From an uncultured Mucilaginibacter sp. (GTDB lineage: Bacteria; Bacteroidota; Bacteroidia; Sphingobacteriales; Sphingobacteriaceae), in NCBI GenBank assembly GCA_903864275.1, contig CAIPFE010000008.1, positions 124,001-188,000 on the forward strand: DNA of 64,000 nucleotides. The letters run 5' to 3'. A program made the position numbers and the translations under genes. The stretch's first letter is position 1; each line of letters begins with the position of its first letter. Below are positions 26,331-34,492 of this stretch, piece by piece. Under the pieces are notes generated by a model. The model was not told the origin of the DNA and did not search any database. It saw only the letters and a program-made list of their open reading frames with translations.

Positions 26331-26348
26331 TCCCGATAGCTATCGGGA
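26331..26348. repeat. Perfect 18-bp palindrome TCCCGATAGCTATCGGGA
   Basis: An exact palindrome in the 85 bases between ftsX and the DUF3098 start. The same word is common in intergenic gaps of Bacteroidota genomes (from memory), so it is a dispersed element or a protein-binding site rather than part of a gene. Confidence 0.8.
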
Positions 26349-26356
26349 TCCGAAAT

Positions 26357-27247
26357 TTACCTATAGAGGTCGTATAATTTTAAACGTAAAAACTTATTAA
26401 CCGCAAGGAATGTGCTAAACCCCGAGATAAATATCCCAAGGCCTATTATGAAAACAAAAATGATCCCAAATTCGGTATAGCTTCTCAATATAACCAGGTC
26501 GGGGATCTCTTTATAGGCAAGCGAAAGCGTGCCCACCAGGATAATGATCGCTATCAGTGCACCCAGCAGGCCGTGCCATATCCCGTATAACAAAAATGGC
26601 TTGCGGATAAACCCTTTGGTTGCTCCAACCAGCTGCATGGATTTTATCAGGAAACGCTGTGAATATATTGCGATCCTGATGGTATTATTTATCAGCGCTA
26701 CCGATAAAACCACAAAAATACCCGCAAACACAAGGATGATCAGGCTGATGGTCGCAAGGTTCTGGTTCATCTGGTCTACCAGCGACTGTTGATATTTTAC
26801 TTCCTTTACCAATGGGTTTTTCAGCAGGCCTGTTTTGAAGCGCTCAATATCTGTGTTGTTGGCGTACTCGGCTTTTAAATAAACATCTATTGATTGCGAG
26901 AGCGGGTTGTAACCCAGGAATTTTACAAAATCCTCGCCCAGGTCTTTTTGGAGATTACGTGCCGCCAATTCCTTACTTACATATTGGCTATGGTTAACCA
27001 TTGTATTCGCCTCTATCTGTTTCTGCAGTTGCAACACATCAGTTTCGTGCGCGGCATCGTCAACAAAAACATTTAAAACAATATTTTCCTTAACATAATT
27101 CGATAAATTGTTGGCCTCGACCAATATCAGGCCCAACAAGCCAACCATCGATAAAACCATGGCAATGCCAAAAACGGTAGAAATGTATATCGTTTTAGTT
27201 TTTTTTGCTGCCGCGCTTGCTTCAAATTCTTCCATGGTGTCAGTCAT
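26357..27247 (-). CDS. ftsX: Cell-division protein FtsX
   Basis: A 296-residue inner-membrane subunit of the FtsEX ABC-type complex that controls peptidoglycan hydrolysis at the division site. There is a cytoplasmic N-terminus, one membrane segment (about 20-45), a large periplasmic loop (ENIVLNVFVDD to LVKEVKYQQ), and three C-terminal segments with LINNTIRIAIYSQRFLIKSMQLVGATKGFIRKPFL, typical of FtsX. FtsE is not in the window. Order ftsX-DUF3098-uppP is conserved in the phylum. Confidence 0.93.
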   Translation of the reverse strand: MTDTMEEFEASAAAKKTKTIYISTVFGIAMVLSMVGLLGLILVEANNLSNYVKENIVLNVFVDDAAHETDVLQLQKQIEANTMVNHSQYVSKELAARNLQKDLGEDFVKFLGYNPLSQSIDVYLKAEYANNTDIERFKTGLLKNPLVKEVKYQQSLVDQMNQNLATISLIILVFAGIFVVLSVALINNTIRIAIYSQRFLIKSMQLVGATKGFIRKPFLLYGIWHGLLGALIAIIILVGTLSLAYKEIPDLVILRSYTEFGIIFVFIIGLGIFISGFSTFLAVNKFLRLKLYDLYR

Positions 27248-27548
27248 TGGTCATTAGTCATTGGTGGATTGCACATAGCGGGTATCCTTTACTCACCACT
27301 CGATCTCACCATTCACCATCTGATTCTGCGAAAATAAGAAACCTAAGGCTAAAGGTAAAAGTTTATCTGTTATTATTATCGTTCGGTTGATAAACATGGG
27401 ACTGTTTAACAAAATTTAACGTGCTGTCTGGATTAAAATCTGATTTAAATGCAATCGGCTACAGGTTTCTTTAAAAGCGAAACCAAATCATCCAGGCCTT
27501 TTATGCATGACGTGGTCATGGTTTAATCGGGCGCTGGACGTATAAGTG
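27248..27548. repeat. 301-base gap with word repeats upstream of ftsX
   Basis: From 27240 the words GTCATTGGTCATTAGTCATTGG run in tandem, then CTCACCACTCGATCTCACCATTCACC (27291-27318) shares the CTCACCATTCACC word with repeats at 1835 and 53263. No gene is visible; the rest should hold the promoters of ftsX and of the plus-strand gene at 27549. Confidence 0.5.
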
Positions 27549-28160
27549 ATGCATATAGTGTATATAAATGATGGGCATCATTTTATAAGAACGCAGGTTA
27601 GCGCAGCTTCACCCGATTTATACATATATATGGAAGCCATATTTGCTTTGACCTGCCTTTCAAAAAAGACAGAAAATACTGAACTATTCTCGCCTGAGAC
27701 AACCGAGAAAGGAACGAACAGGAGTAATTCCTTTCGACGTGTCAACTTAAGAGGCCTGAGAAAGCCTTATTTCAAATTTTATAGGGTATTTAAAAATGAA
27801 ACATTGATAACCGAAGTCGTTACTGACGTTTTTAAACCATTTCAACCAACGCACCGGGAAATTAAAATTGCGTGCATTTTGCATTCCCGACAGCACCCGG
27901 CGTTTTTCCTCCCAGGGGATGACGCTATGTTTTATGGGTTCACAAACCTTGTCAAGGCTATGGAGCATGCCAAAGCCGGGGCCTTAAAATATATATCTAA
28001 ACTTATAGATGATGGAGGCGAGGGGTATCCCCTGTTATTAAAGTATCGTGAGGACCATTATGAAGACCTGAATATCAATTTAACAGACAGAAATATTAAG
28101 ACGATCGAATGGACCTTAGAAGAAGCTGAATGGGGAAATAAAAGGCGGCCAAGCGTTTGA
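27549..28160 (+). CDS. Hypothetical protein, no family recognised
   Basis: A 203-residue soluble protein with no signal peptide or membrane segment. ATG 27549 is preferred to the GTG one codon earlier. The first 70 residues are polar (KKTENTELFSPETTEKGTNRSNSF). The rest looks folded: YFKFYRVFKNETLITEVVTDVF, an HSRQHPAFF segment, GDDAMFYGFTNLVKAMEHAKAGALKYI and a C-terminal YREDHYEDLNINLTDR. Length and composition favour a real gene, but the AT-rich region and lack of relatives leave doubt. It converges with the ccmE-like gene, 25 bases apart. Confidence 0.55.
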   Translation: MHIVYINDGHHFIRTQVSAASPDLYIYMEAIFALTCLSKKTENTELFSPETTEKGTNRSNSFRRVNLRGLRKPYFKFYRVFKNETLITEVVTDVFKPFQPTHREIKIACILHSRQHPAFFLPGDDAMFYGFTNLVKAMEHAKAGALKYISKLIDDGGEGYPLLLKYREDHYEDLNINLTDRNIKTIEWTLEEAEWGNKRRPSV

Positions 28161-28185
28161 ACCTGATGCTTTTTTATTTCCTGTT

Positions 28186-28596
28186 TTAAATGCCGGATGT
28201 ATTTGTTTCGGCGACCTTGACATTTAATTTGTCTTGTGTATATTTTGAGGGGCATTTCATTAGTATCCTCGATGCGTGAAATTCATTCCCTGCCATTTGT
28301 CCTGTGAGTACGATCTGTTCTGATCTTTCAAAATCCTCCGGTTTGGTGCCTGCGTATACTACTTTACATTCTTGCCCCTTTTTATCGGTCATAAAAAACG
28401 AAAAATAGTTGGCGTCTTTTGCAGCATCGTAATACAATGCTTTATTTTTATCAAGATGGCCGACTATGCTCAATTCGGCGCCGCTACTTTTCGCCTCCTT
28501 AAAATTACTGTAACTGCTTGTTTTTGAAGTTACCGATATAATAACAGCTATTGCCGTGGCAATAACAACCATTCCAAATATTGAACCTTTTTTCAT
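28186..28596 (-). CDS. ccmE: CcmE-type cytochrome c maturation haem chaperone (CxxxY variant)
   Basis: A 136-residue protein with one N-terminal membrane anchor (GMVVIATAIAVIISVTS) and a periplasmic OB-fold: GAELSIVGHLDKNKALYY, YFSFFMTDKKGQECKVVYAGTKPEDFERSEQIVLTGQMAGNEFHASRIL. CcmE carries haem to apocytochrome c in system I maturation. The classic His of the HxxxY site is replaced by Cys in KCPSKY, giving CxxxY, a variant known from some other bacteria. It is divergent from the cytochrome/barrel cluster starting at 29164, which fits a role in maturing those c-type haems. Other ccm genes are not in the window. Confidence 0.85.
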   Translation of the reverse strand: MKKGSIFGMVVIATAIAVIISVTSKTSSYSNFKEAKSSGAELSIVGHLDKNKALYYDAAKDANYFSFFMTDKKGQECKVVYAGTKPEDFERSEQIVLTGQMAGNEFHASRILMKCPSKYTQDKLNVKVAETNTSGI

Positions 28597-28657
28597 AGGG
28601 CTTTTTTATAGTTTTTTACATTGCAAAGTAACCTTACAAAGGCTCTCAAAAACCTGA

Positions 28658-28668
28658 CGTGAATCACG
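28658..28668. promoter_or_regulatory. Inverted repeat CGTGAATCACG
   Basis: Perfect 5-bp arms CGTGA/TCACG around one base, 62 bases upstream of the ccmE ATG. Read as TGACGTGAATCA it also fits a TGAN-N4-ATCA Crp/Fnr-like pattern. Confidence 0.4.
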
Positions 28669-28994
28669 ATCTTATATAATCTGTATCATTTTATGCTGAT
28701 GCAAAGGTCAATTTTAGTTACAGTAGTATTGCATGTAACTGTTTTTCCGCAGAAATGCCAACATGTTTGTTTACTATACCAGGATACTGCGTGAATTATA
28801 TAACTTATTTCCGACTGTATAAAACAATAGTCTTGCCTTTATGTATTAGTAGTAAGTTCTCTCTTATAAATATATGGCGAAGCTATAGGGTTGCGCAAGA
28901 AGATCAAATAACGCAATTACCCTGTCTACGATCTTGATAATATGACAAGCATTAAGCTAACGCTTTAGTATATCACGTTTACTTATAATCAACC

Positions 28995-29006
28995 TGATTC
29001 AAATCA
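28995..29006. promoter_or_regulatory. Crp/Fnr-like site TGATTCAAATCA
   Basis: TGAT and ATCA half-sites separated by four bases, as in FNR boxes (TTGAT-N4-ATCAA), with outer bases C and C instead of T and A. Lies about 160 bases upstream of the first barrel gene. Confidence 0.4.
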
Positions 29007-29017
29007 CCTTTTCGAAT

Positions 29018-29034
29018 GACACATGTCATGTGTC
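29018..29034. promoter_or_regulatory. Inverted repeat GACACATG-T-CATGTGTC
   Basis: Perfect 8-bp arms with a one-base centre, typical of a dimeric regulator site. It begins 12 bases after the Fnr-like site. Confidence 0.55.
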
Positions 29035-29069
29035 CGCTTCTGTTATGAAATTAATTTAGTACTAATGAA

Positions 29070-29086
29070 GTGATTACAATAATCAC
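29070..29086. promoter_or_regulatory. Inverted repeat GTGATTA-CAA-TAATCAC
   Basis: Perfect 7-bp arms around CAA, 78 bases upstream of the first barrel start codon. Again contains TGAT/ATCA half-sites. Confidence 0.5.
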
Positions 29087-29163
29087 AACGATAATAAATT
29101 CTTAATTATTAACACTTGACTGTAGTTATTCAAGGCATTTAAAACAATTTAAAAACAACTCAA

Positions 29164-30162
29164 ATGAAAAAACACATTACTTATTCATTATCAATTTCAG
29201 GCTTGGTAGGAGCTTGCTTATTGATCGCCCTCAGTTTTAGCCCGGGCACTTTGATGGCACAAGACTCAACCGCACCCGCTCATGGAGCTAAAAACAAACC
29301 TGACGTTAAAAAAACTGCGGCCGCAAAGGACTCATCCGTCGCGGAACCTGTTTTAAAAAAGAACCCTTATGTAAAAAATACATTCGAAGGGAACTATATA
29401 ATAGATAACCAAACTGTAATGGTGCCCGTTAAGGGAACCTTTGAATTTGTTATTCAACACCGGTTTGGTACGGTAAATAATGGCTTTAGCGATCTCTTTG
29501 GCCTCTTTTTCGGAGCGAATATCAGGTTTAGTTTCAATTATGCACCGGTTAATGATTTGCAAATTGGATTTGGTGTAACCAACGAAAATATGCAGGTTGA
29601 CCTGAACCTGAAATATGCATTGTTAAAACAAAGGAAGGACGGCTCAATGCCGGTGAGTATTACTTATTTCGGAAACGTAGCGATGGATACCAGGAAAATT
29701 GATAGCACAAACCTTTTTGTAAACGTTTCTGACCGTTTAAGCTTTTTTAGCCAGGTCATCATTGCGCGAAAGTTCAGCGATAACTTTTCCCTGCAAATAA
29801 GCCCGAGTATATCAGCATTTAACAATCCTGCAGGTTACCTGGATGTTAACGGCAACCAGGATCCAAAATGGAACGGTGCTCATTTTTCGATCTCAGCGTC
29901 CGGAAGGTATAAAATAGCTGACGGGACAGCCCTCCTTGTAAACTATGATCAGCCGCTTGCACAGCAACCAGGTACGGGTAATAGCCCACATCCTAATTTA
30001 AGTTTTGGGATAGAGTTTAAAACAAGCGGCCATGATTTTGAGATATTTATGGGTAATTATAGTTCCCTAATTCAGCAGAACAATAATATTTACAATCCGA
30101 CTGATTTTACAAAAGGACAATTTTTGATTGGTTTTAACATTTCGAGATTGTGGAATTTTTAA
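29164..30162 (+). CDS. DUF5777 family outer-membrane beta-barrel protein (copy 1)
   Basis: A 332-residue predicted outer-membrane barrel. Signal peptide (about 1-32, ending MAQ), a Lys/Ala-rich linker, then KNTFEGNYIIDNQTVMVPVKGTFEFVIQHRFGTVNNGFSDLFGLFFGANIRFSFNY-type DUF5777 core and amphipathic strands. It ends GFNISRLWNF with a terminal Phe, as outer-membrane barrels do. Two paralogues follow at 32570 and 36478. The family is found in Bacteroidota with haem or copper lipoproteins and is of unknown function. Here it is the first gene after the regulated divergent promoter and is followed by a terminator at 30321, so it is probably monocistronic. Confidence 0.82.
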   Translation: MKKHITYSLSISGLVGACLLIALSFSPGTLMAQDSTAPAHGAKNKPDVKKTAAAKDSSVAEPVLKKNPYVKNTFEGNYIIDNQTVMVPVKGTFEFVIQHRFGTVNNGFSDLFGLFFGANIRFSFNYAPVNDLQIGFGVTNENMQVDLNLKYALLKQRKDGSMPVSITYFGNVAMDTRKIDSTNLFVNVSDRLSFFSQVIIARKFSDNFSLQISPSISAFNNPAGYLDVNGNQDPKWNGAHFSISASGRYKIADGTALLVNYDQPLAQQPGTGNSPHPNLSFGIEFKTSGHDFEIFMGNYSSLIQQNNNIYNPTDFTKGQFLIGFNISRLWNF

Positions 30163-30320
30163 ATTAGCGGCAGTATTGAAAACAGCTGACTTGAACCAGT
30201 GCGTCTATTCAGAAAAGGTGTCTTATAAGCACGCCAGCCTTTATACCTTCGCTCAATAATCGAATCGTTCTAATAGCGCATAATCGACAGGCTAACAAAT
30301 ATTTCTTTATGTTAAAGCAG

Positions 30321-30356
30321 AAATCCGTTTGTCCCGGCAAACGGATTTTTCTTTTA
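30321..30356 (+). terminator. Strong rho-independent terminator after barrel copy 1
   Basis: Perfect 11-bp arms AAATCCGTTTG (30321-30331) and CAAACGGATTT (30338-30348) around TCCCGG, followed by TTCTTTT. Confidence 0.85.
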
Positions 30357-30737
30357 ATGCCCCTGGTGTATTGTAATTCATATATAGTAAAGCACGAAAT
30401 TTCCTGGATACTAAGATGTATCGGTTCGCAAGCTGTTTTGCGGCAACCGGCGCATGTGTGAATGATATAACTTATTTCCAAAATAATGTAACATCAGCCT
30501 GCATGATAGTACCCACCTTTATGTTTTAATTATTGGCTTCCAGGCTTGATATACTTAGATGTTATAAGAAATGATAAAAGGATGCCCCTGGCGGCCGATA
30601 TCTTATGATTGGCGCTAAAAGGGTTTGAGAAAAAGTTGGGAAATGTAATACTTAATTTTCGCTATTTACGGGTTGGCATCCCGATTCATATCATTTTTTA
30701 TAGTGACATCCGGCATATTTCCCGAATAATTTGGGGG

Positions 30738-30745
30738 TAGTTTTG
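30738..30745 (+). promoter_or_regulatory. Candidate -7 promoter element TAGTTTTG
   Basis: Matches TAnnTTTG 46 bases upstream of the haem lipoprotein ATG; no good -33 TTTG in front. Confidence 0.35.
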
Positions 30746-30790
30746 CCCACGAAAAAGAAATTTAATAAAATTAACAATAAAACTACCACT

Positions 30791-32122
30791 ATGAAAATTT
30801 TTCAACACAAACAATTCTGGATAATAACAACAATGATCTGCGTATTAGGATATGTGGTTAGTTGTACCAAAAAAGACCAGGTTATTATTAATAACCCGGT
30901 AACCAGCACCTCAACTTTAGTATCGGTAAAAACAACAACTGCACCTACTATTGACGGACAAATAGACGCGGCATGGAACAATGCGCCAAAATTGAATATT
31001 AATCCAACTGTGCCTTATCCGGGCAATGGCCTTTTTTTTGGGTATAATGGTGATTCCTATCCAGCTACCCTCCGCTCAATGTATGATGACAAATACATTT
31101 ATTTTTTAGCAGAATGGGCGGATGCCGGTAAAAGTGTTTATGTAGCTACATGGTACTATAATCCCCAAAAGCAACTTTGGGCCCAGGAGGGCACCAGTAA
31201 CACCTATGATGTTAACGGTAACCTTACAAGAAATGGTTTTGGCGAGGATAAATTCGCCATGTTGTTTAATATAGACAAATCTACACCTTTATTCGCATCG
31301 CAAACCTGTTACGCATCCTGCCACATATTTACCCCTTATACAGATTTCTCGGTTACGCCTGCCGTTGCGGTATCAAATGCAAACGAGGGCAACCACTACA
31401 CCAATGGCGCTGAAGAAAAAATTGATATGTGGTGGGGCCATTTAAGCCGGGACGTTATATTTAATCAAATAGACGACGAATACCAGGATTGGGCCGGTGG
31501 CCCGGCCGTAACCAATTTAGCTGGTGGTTCTGGCAATGGCCGCCATGTTAATGGTATTACTGTATCTGGTGCGTCAAAAACATGGCCTTATGCCCCAACC
31601 TATACTCCTGTTCCGCCACAGGGTGCCTTGAGTAACAAACAATCATTAAAATTAGACGGAACCGGCGCTAAGGTAACTGTTCCGATGTGGGTTATCCCCG
31701 GTGGTAGCAACTATTATTACATCTTAGCTGCCGATACTTTATCAGGCGGCAAGGCAGCTAAAATTACTGGCGTCAGTTCTACCGGGATATTAACTTACAA
31801 TGGTGGTACAATTGATCCGAATTCCGGCACCGACTATCTAAGAGCAGGTGATCCGGTTACTGGCGGCGACGGTCCGAAATGTTTTCCAAGTTATATAGCG
31901 TCTCCTTTAATTGGCGCACAGGCCAACATTACCGCCGGTGCAGTTTATACAGGTTCGGGTTGGGTTGTAGAATACAAGCGTTTGTTAAAAACCCCTGATG
32001 TATTAAAACAGGATGCCGATTTTTCAAGCCTGGAGGATCAACCCTTTGGATTTGCGATCTGGAATCAATCAAACAATCAACATGGTATTCAACCATACCT
32101 GACATTGACATTTAAGAAATAG
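30791..32122 (+). CDS. Ethylbenzene-dehydrogenase-like haem-binding lipoprotein with c-type haem motif
   Basis: A 443-residue lipoprotein (signal with Cys25 in VVSC). Residues about 45-180 and later parts resemble the haem-binding gamma subunit domain of ethylbenzene/DMSO dehydrogenases (EB_dh): APTIDGQIDAAWNNAP, MYDDKYIYFLAEWAD, EDKFAMLFNI, and near the end FGFAIWNQSNNQHG. A c-type haem site CYASCH (Cys173, Cys176, His177) lies in the middle. Start at ATG 30791; the in-frame GTG at 30731 adds no signal. No molybdenum alpha or ferredoxin beta subunit of an EB dehydrogenase is adjacent, so it probably acts as an electron carrier at the outer membrane. First gene of the module 30791-33595. Confidence 0.82.
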   Translation: MKIFQHKQFWIITTMICVLGYVVSCTKKDQVIINNPVTSTSTLVSVKTTTAPTIDGQIDAAWNNAPKLNINPTVPYPGNGLFFGYNGDSYPATLRSMYDDKYIYFLAEWADAGKSVYVATWYYNPQKQLWAQEGTSNTYDVNGNLTRNGFGEDKFAMLFNIDKSTPLFASQTCYASCHIFTPYTDFSVTPAVAVSNANEGNHYTNGAEEKIDMWWGHLSRDVIFNQIDDEYQDWAGGPAVTNLAGGSGNGRHVNGITVSGASKTWPYAPTYTPVPPQGALSNKQSLKLDGTGAKVTVPMWVIPGGSNYYYILAADTLSGGKAAKITGVSSTGILTYNGGTIDPNSGTDYLRAGDPVTGGDGPKCFPSYIASPLIGAQANITAGAVYTGSGWVVEYKRLLKTPDVLKQDADFSSLEDQPFGFAIWNQSNNQHGIQPYLTLTFKK

Positions 32123-32158
32123 TATTCAACTGTTTCAAACAATTAAAAGAAAAAGATC

Positions 32159-32557
32159 ATGTCAAAGAAAACAATAGGAATGGGATTGATTTTGCTTGCT
32201 TCATTTATCCTTGTAATGATCAGTTGTACTAAAACTACCACAGTTCCGATAGACAACACGCCTGCCATTACAACAACGGTAACCTTTGCCAAGGACATTC
32301 AACCGATATTGACAAAAAGTTGTGCAATAAGCGGATGCCATAGTGGGTCCGTTGCACCAAACTTATCTGCTGCAACGGCCTACAATGCTTTGGAAAATGG
32401 AAATTTTATCAATACAAGCACACCTAAAAGCAGCGACGTGTATTTATGGCTTACAGGAAAAAAAGCGATACCTATGCCCGCAGGGGCCCCAAATAATCCA
32501 TCAAATATAAACGCATTAATGCTGGCCTGGATTACCCAGGGCGCTAAAAACAATTAA
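32159..32557 (+). CDS. Small c-type cytochrome lipoprotein with CX4CH haem motif (copy 1)
   Basis: A 132-residue lipoprotein (Cys23 after ILVMIS). FAKDIQPILTKSCAISGCHSG contains one haem-attachment-like site with Cys55, Cys60 and His61, four residues between the cysteines instead of two. The rest (YNALENGNFINTSTPKSSDVYLWLTGKKAIPMP, LMLAWITQGAKNN) follows the pattern of small Bacteroidota cytochrome lipoproteins. A conserved Met in PMPAG could be the second haem ligand. Located between the EB_dh-like protein (37 bases before) and a barrel (13 bases after). Confidence 0.8.
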   Translation: MSKKTIGMGLILLASFILVMISCTKTTTVPIDNTPAITTTVTFAKDIQPILTKSCAISGCHSGSVAPNLSAATAYNALENGNFINTSTPKSSDVYLWLTGKKAIPMPAGAPNNPSNINALMLAWITQGAKNN

Positions 32558-32569
32558 AAGAAACCACTC

Positions 32570-33595
32570 ATGAAAAAATACGATAAACATTCATCATCAA
32601 TTGCGGGCTTTGCAAGGTCCTGTTTATTGATCGCGCTGTGCTTTGCCTTCGTTAATGTGATTGCACAAAGTAAAGCAGCAAAAGACACAGCGGCTGTCAC
32701 ATCGGCAGGTAAAAAGAAAACATCCTTAAAAAAAGCCGATAAGGTACAGGGCACTGCCACAACACCCGATACAACAGCTGCAGCTCCTGCCGGTAAAAAG
32801 AAATCATACGTAAAAAATACGTTTGAAGGGAATTTCATAATTGATAACCAAACCGTTATGGTACCCATTAAAGGAACATTCGAATTTGATATCCAGCACA
32901 GGTTTGGTACAGTAAATAACGGCTTTTCGGACTTGTTCGGCCTTTTCCAAGGGGCGAATATGAAACTCGGGTTCAGTTACACACCTGTTAGCAATTTACA
33001 GGTTGGTTTCGATGCTACTAATGAGAATATGGAAGTCGATCTTAATTTGAAGTATGCCATATTAAAACAAACTAAAGATGGTTCGATGCCCTTAAGTGTT
33101 ACTTATTTTGGAAATGCCATGGCCGACACCAGGAAAAAGGATGCTAACACCGTATTTGTAACCGTTAGCGACCGTTTTGCCTACTTTAATCAAATTATTA
33201 TTGCAAGAAAGTTCAGCGATAAATTCTCATTGCAGGTAGCACCAAGTTATACCCATTTTAATGATTTGCTGGGTTACCAGGATGCCGCCGGAAATGTGAA
33301 GCCAATTTTTAACAACGACAATTTTTCAATCGCTGCATCGGGCAGGTATAAAATATCCGATGAATCGTCAATTATTGTAAACTATGATCAGCCGCTTACA
33401 CAAAACCCGGCCAATAATCCGCGACCAAATATCAGTTTTGGGATAGATATGCGGACCAGCGGCCACGATTTTCAAATATTTTTCGGCAACTATAGTTCAT
33501 TAATGCCTGAGAATAATAATCTCTTCAACCAAAATGATTACCGGAAAGGCCAGTTTTTGATTGGCTTTAACATCTCAAGGTTGTGGAATTTTTAA
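32570..33595 (+). CDS. DUF5777 family outer-membrane beta-barrel protein (copy 2)
   Basis: A 341-residue barrel, the closest paralogue of copy 1. Signal peptide to about residue 32, a linker with two AGKKK blocks, then KNTFEGNFIIDNQTVMVPIKGTFEFDIQHRFGTVNNGFSDLFGLFQGANMKLGF and strands ending GQFLIGFNISRLWNF. It starts 13 bases after the cytochrome lipoprotein and is the last gene of its module, ended by the hairpin at 33628. Its last 34 nucleotides are identical to copy 3, pointing to recent duplication or gene conversion. Confidence 0.82.
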   Translation: MKKYDKHSSSIAGFARSCLLIALCFAFVNVIAQSKAAKDTAAVTSAGKKKTSLKKADKVQGTATTPDTTAAAPAGKKKSYVKNTFEGNFIIDNQTVMVPIKGTFEFDIQHRFGTVNNGFSDLFGLFQGANMKLGFSYTPVSNLQVGFDATNENMEVDLNLKYAILKQTKDGSMPLSVTYFGNAMADTRKKDANTVFVTVSDRFAYFNQIIIARKFSDKFSLQVAPSYTHFNDLLGYQDAAGNVKPIFNNDNFSIAASGRYKISDESSIIVNYDQPLTQNPANNPRPNISFGIDMRTSGHDFQIFFGNYSSLMPENNNLFNQNDYRKGQFLIGFNISRLWNF

Positions 33596-33627
33596 AAATG
33601 AAATAAATAGTTTTTCTGGAAAAGGTT

Positions 33628-33685
33628 GTCCCGGGCTTTTAGATGCTGAGAGTATTTAACATCAAAAGCCCGGGGCACTTTTAAT
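33628..33685 (+). terminator. Long hairpin terminator after barrel copy 2
   Basis: CCCGGGCTTTT-A-GATG (from 33630) pairs with CATCAAAAGCCCGGG (to 33673) with a single bulged A, followed by CACTTTT. Confidence 0.7.
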
Positions 33686-33810
33686 TATAGGCTAATGTAT
33701 AATCCTGGAAGAAGCATGGAAATGAATCCTCCACTTTACTTTAATTTCATATTGATGGCTTTTACCGGTAATGTTTTTAGCTTTACAAGTAAAATTGCCA
33801 ATTTTAAAAA

Positions 33811-34425
33811 ATGAAGAAGCTTTTAATACTTGTGCTTTCGTTTGTCTTGTTTTCCTGTGATAATGGACCATCTGCTGCTGCATACGTTGCTGAAGGTAAT
33901 AAAGGCTTAATCCATAAACTGCCATATCGTGAAGCCTTGGCTGAATACAATAAAGCCATTGAGTTAAAACCCGATTATGCAGTGGCCTATGCCGGCAGGG
34001 GGCAATTAAAGATCAAGATGCATGATTTTTTTGGTGCTATGAACGACCTTCAAAAAGCCCTGTCTTTAGATCCTAAGCTTACCGGACTTTACTATTTTAT
34101 AGGGCTTGCAAAAGAACAAGTTGGCGATCATGCAGGTTCACAGGTTGCCTATACAAAAGCCATTGCGCTCGAACCCAAAAATGCACAGGCTTATGCTGCC
34201 AGGGGTTTTGTGCGGCAGATCCTGAAAGACCAAAATGGCACGCTCCAGGATTTTAACGCGGCGATAGCAATTAAACCCGATAGTTTCGCCGATGTTTACG
34301 TGGCAAGGGGACTGCTCAAGATTCAGATGAATGACAAAAGTGGCGGTTGTGCAGACCTGCACCAGTCATTGAAATTACTGCCGGACAGTATTACAAGGCA
34401 TTACATTGAAATTAACTGCAGGTAA
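33811..34425 (+). CDS. TPR lipoprotein
   Basis: A 204-residue lipoprotein (Cys16 in LFSC). Residues about 25-200 hold four to five tetratricopeptide repeats: YREALAEYNKAIELKPDYAVAYAGRG, FFGAMNDLQKALSLDPKLTGLYY, HAGSQVAYTKAIALEPKNAQAYAARG, QNGTLQDFNAAIAIKPDSFADVYVARG and a last one starting SGGCADLHQSL. A protein-binding scaffold facing the periplasm or cell surface. Lies between two barrel modules, possibly an assembly factor for them. Confidence 0.88.
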   Translation: MKKLLILVLSFVLFSCDNGPSAAAYVAEGNKGLIHKLPYREALAEYNKAIELKPDYAVAYAGRGQLKIKMHDFFGAMNDLQKALSLDPKLTGLYYFIGLAKEQVGDHAGSQVAYTKAIALEPKNAQAYAARGFVRQILKDQNGTLQDFNAAIAIKPDSFADVYVARGLLKIQMNDKSGGCADLHQSLKLLPDSITRHYIEINCR

Positions 34426-34492
34426 TCTTTTCGTATTACAGGTTGGCGCGATTAAATCCGACGTTGCGCATCGTTAACAAGAATTTTATAAT

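Larger units (their letters stand above)
28597..29163. promoter_or_regulatory. 567-base divergent regulatory region (ccmE / barrel cluster)
   Basis: No gene is seen. The gap between the divergent starts of ccmE (28596) and the first DUF5777 gene (29164) has several symmetric sites with TGA/TCA half-sites, listed separately. Two of them share the frame AACCTGA then AATCAC seven to eight bases apart (28651 and 28991). A run of AT-rich sequence with no recognisable TAnnTTTG precedes the 29164 start. Confidence 0.5.
30163..30790. other. 628-base gap between barrel copy 1 and haem lipoprotein
   Basis: Contains the terminator at 30321-30356 and a promoter candidate at 30738. A 90-codon open frame on the minus strand (30209-30481) spans the terminator and has no protein-like features. 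Nothing else is recognised. Confidence 0.5.

Noticed and set aside
28755..28937. 60-codon frame in the divergent ccmE/barrel gap
   Set aside because: Hydrophobic, AT-rich, no start context or homologous pattern.
30209..30481. 90-codon minus-strand frame after barrel copy 1
   Set aside because: Contains the strong terminator at 30321-30356 and has an unlikely composition.
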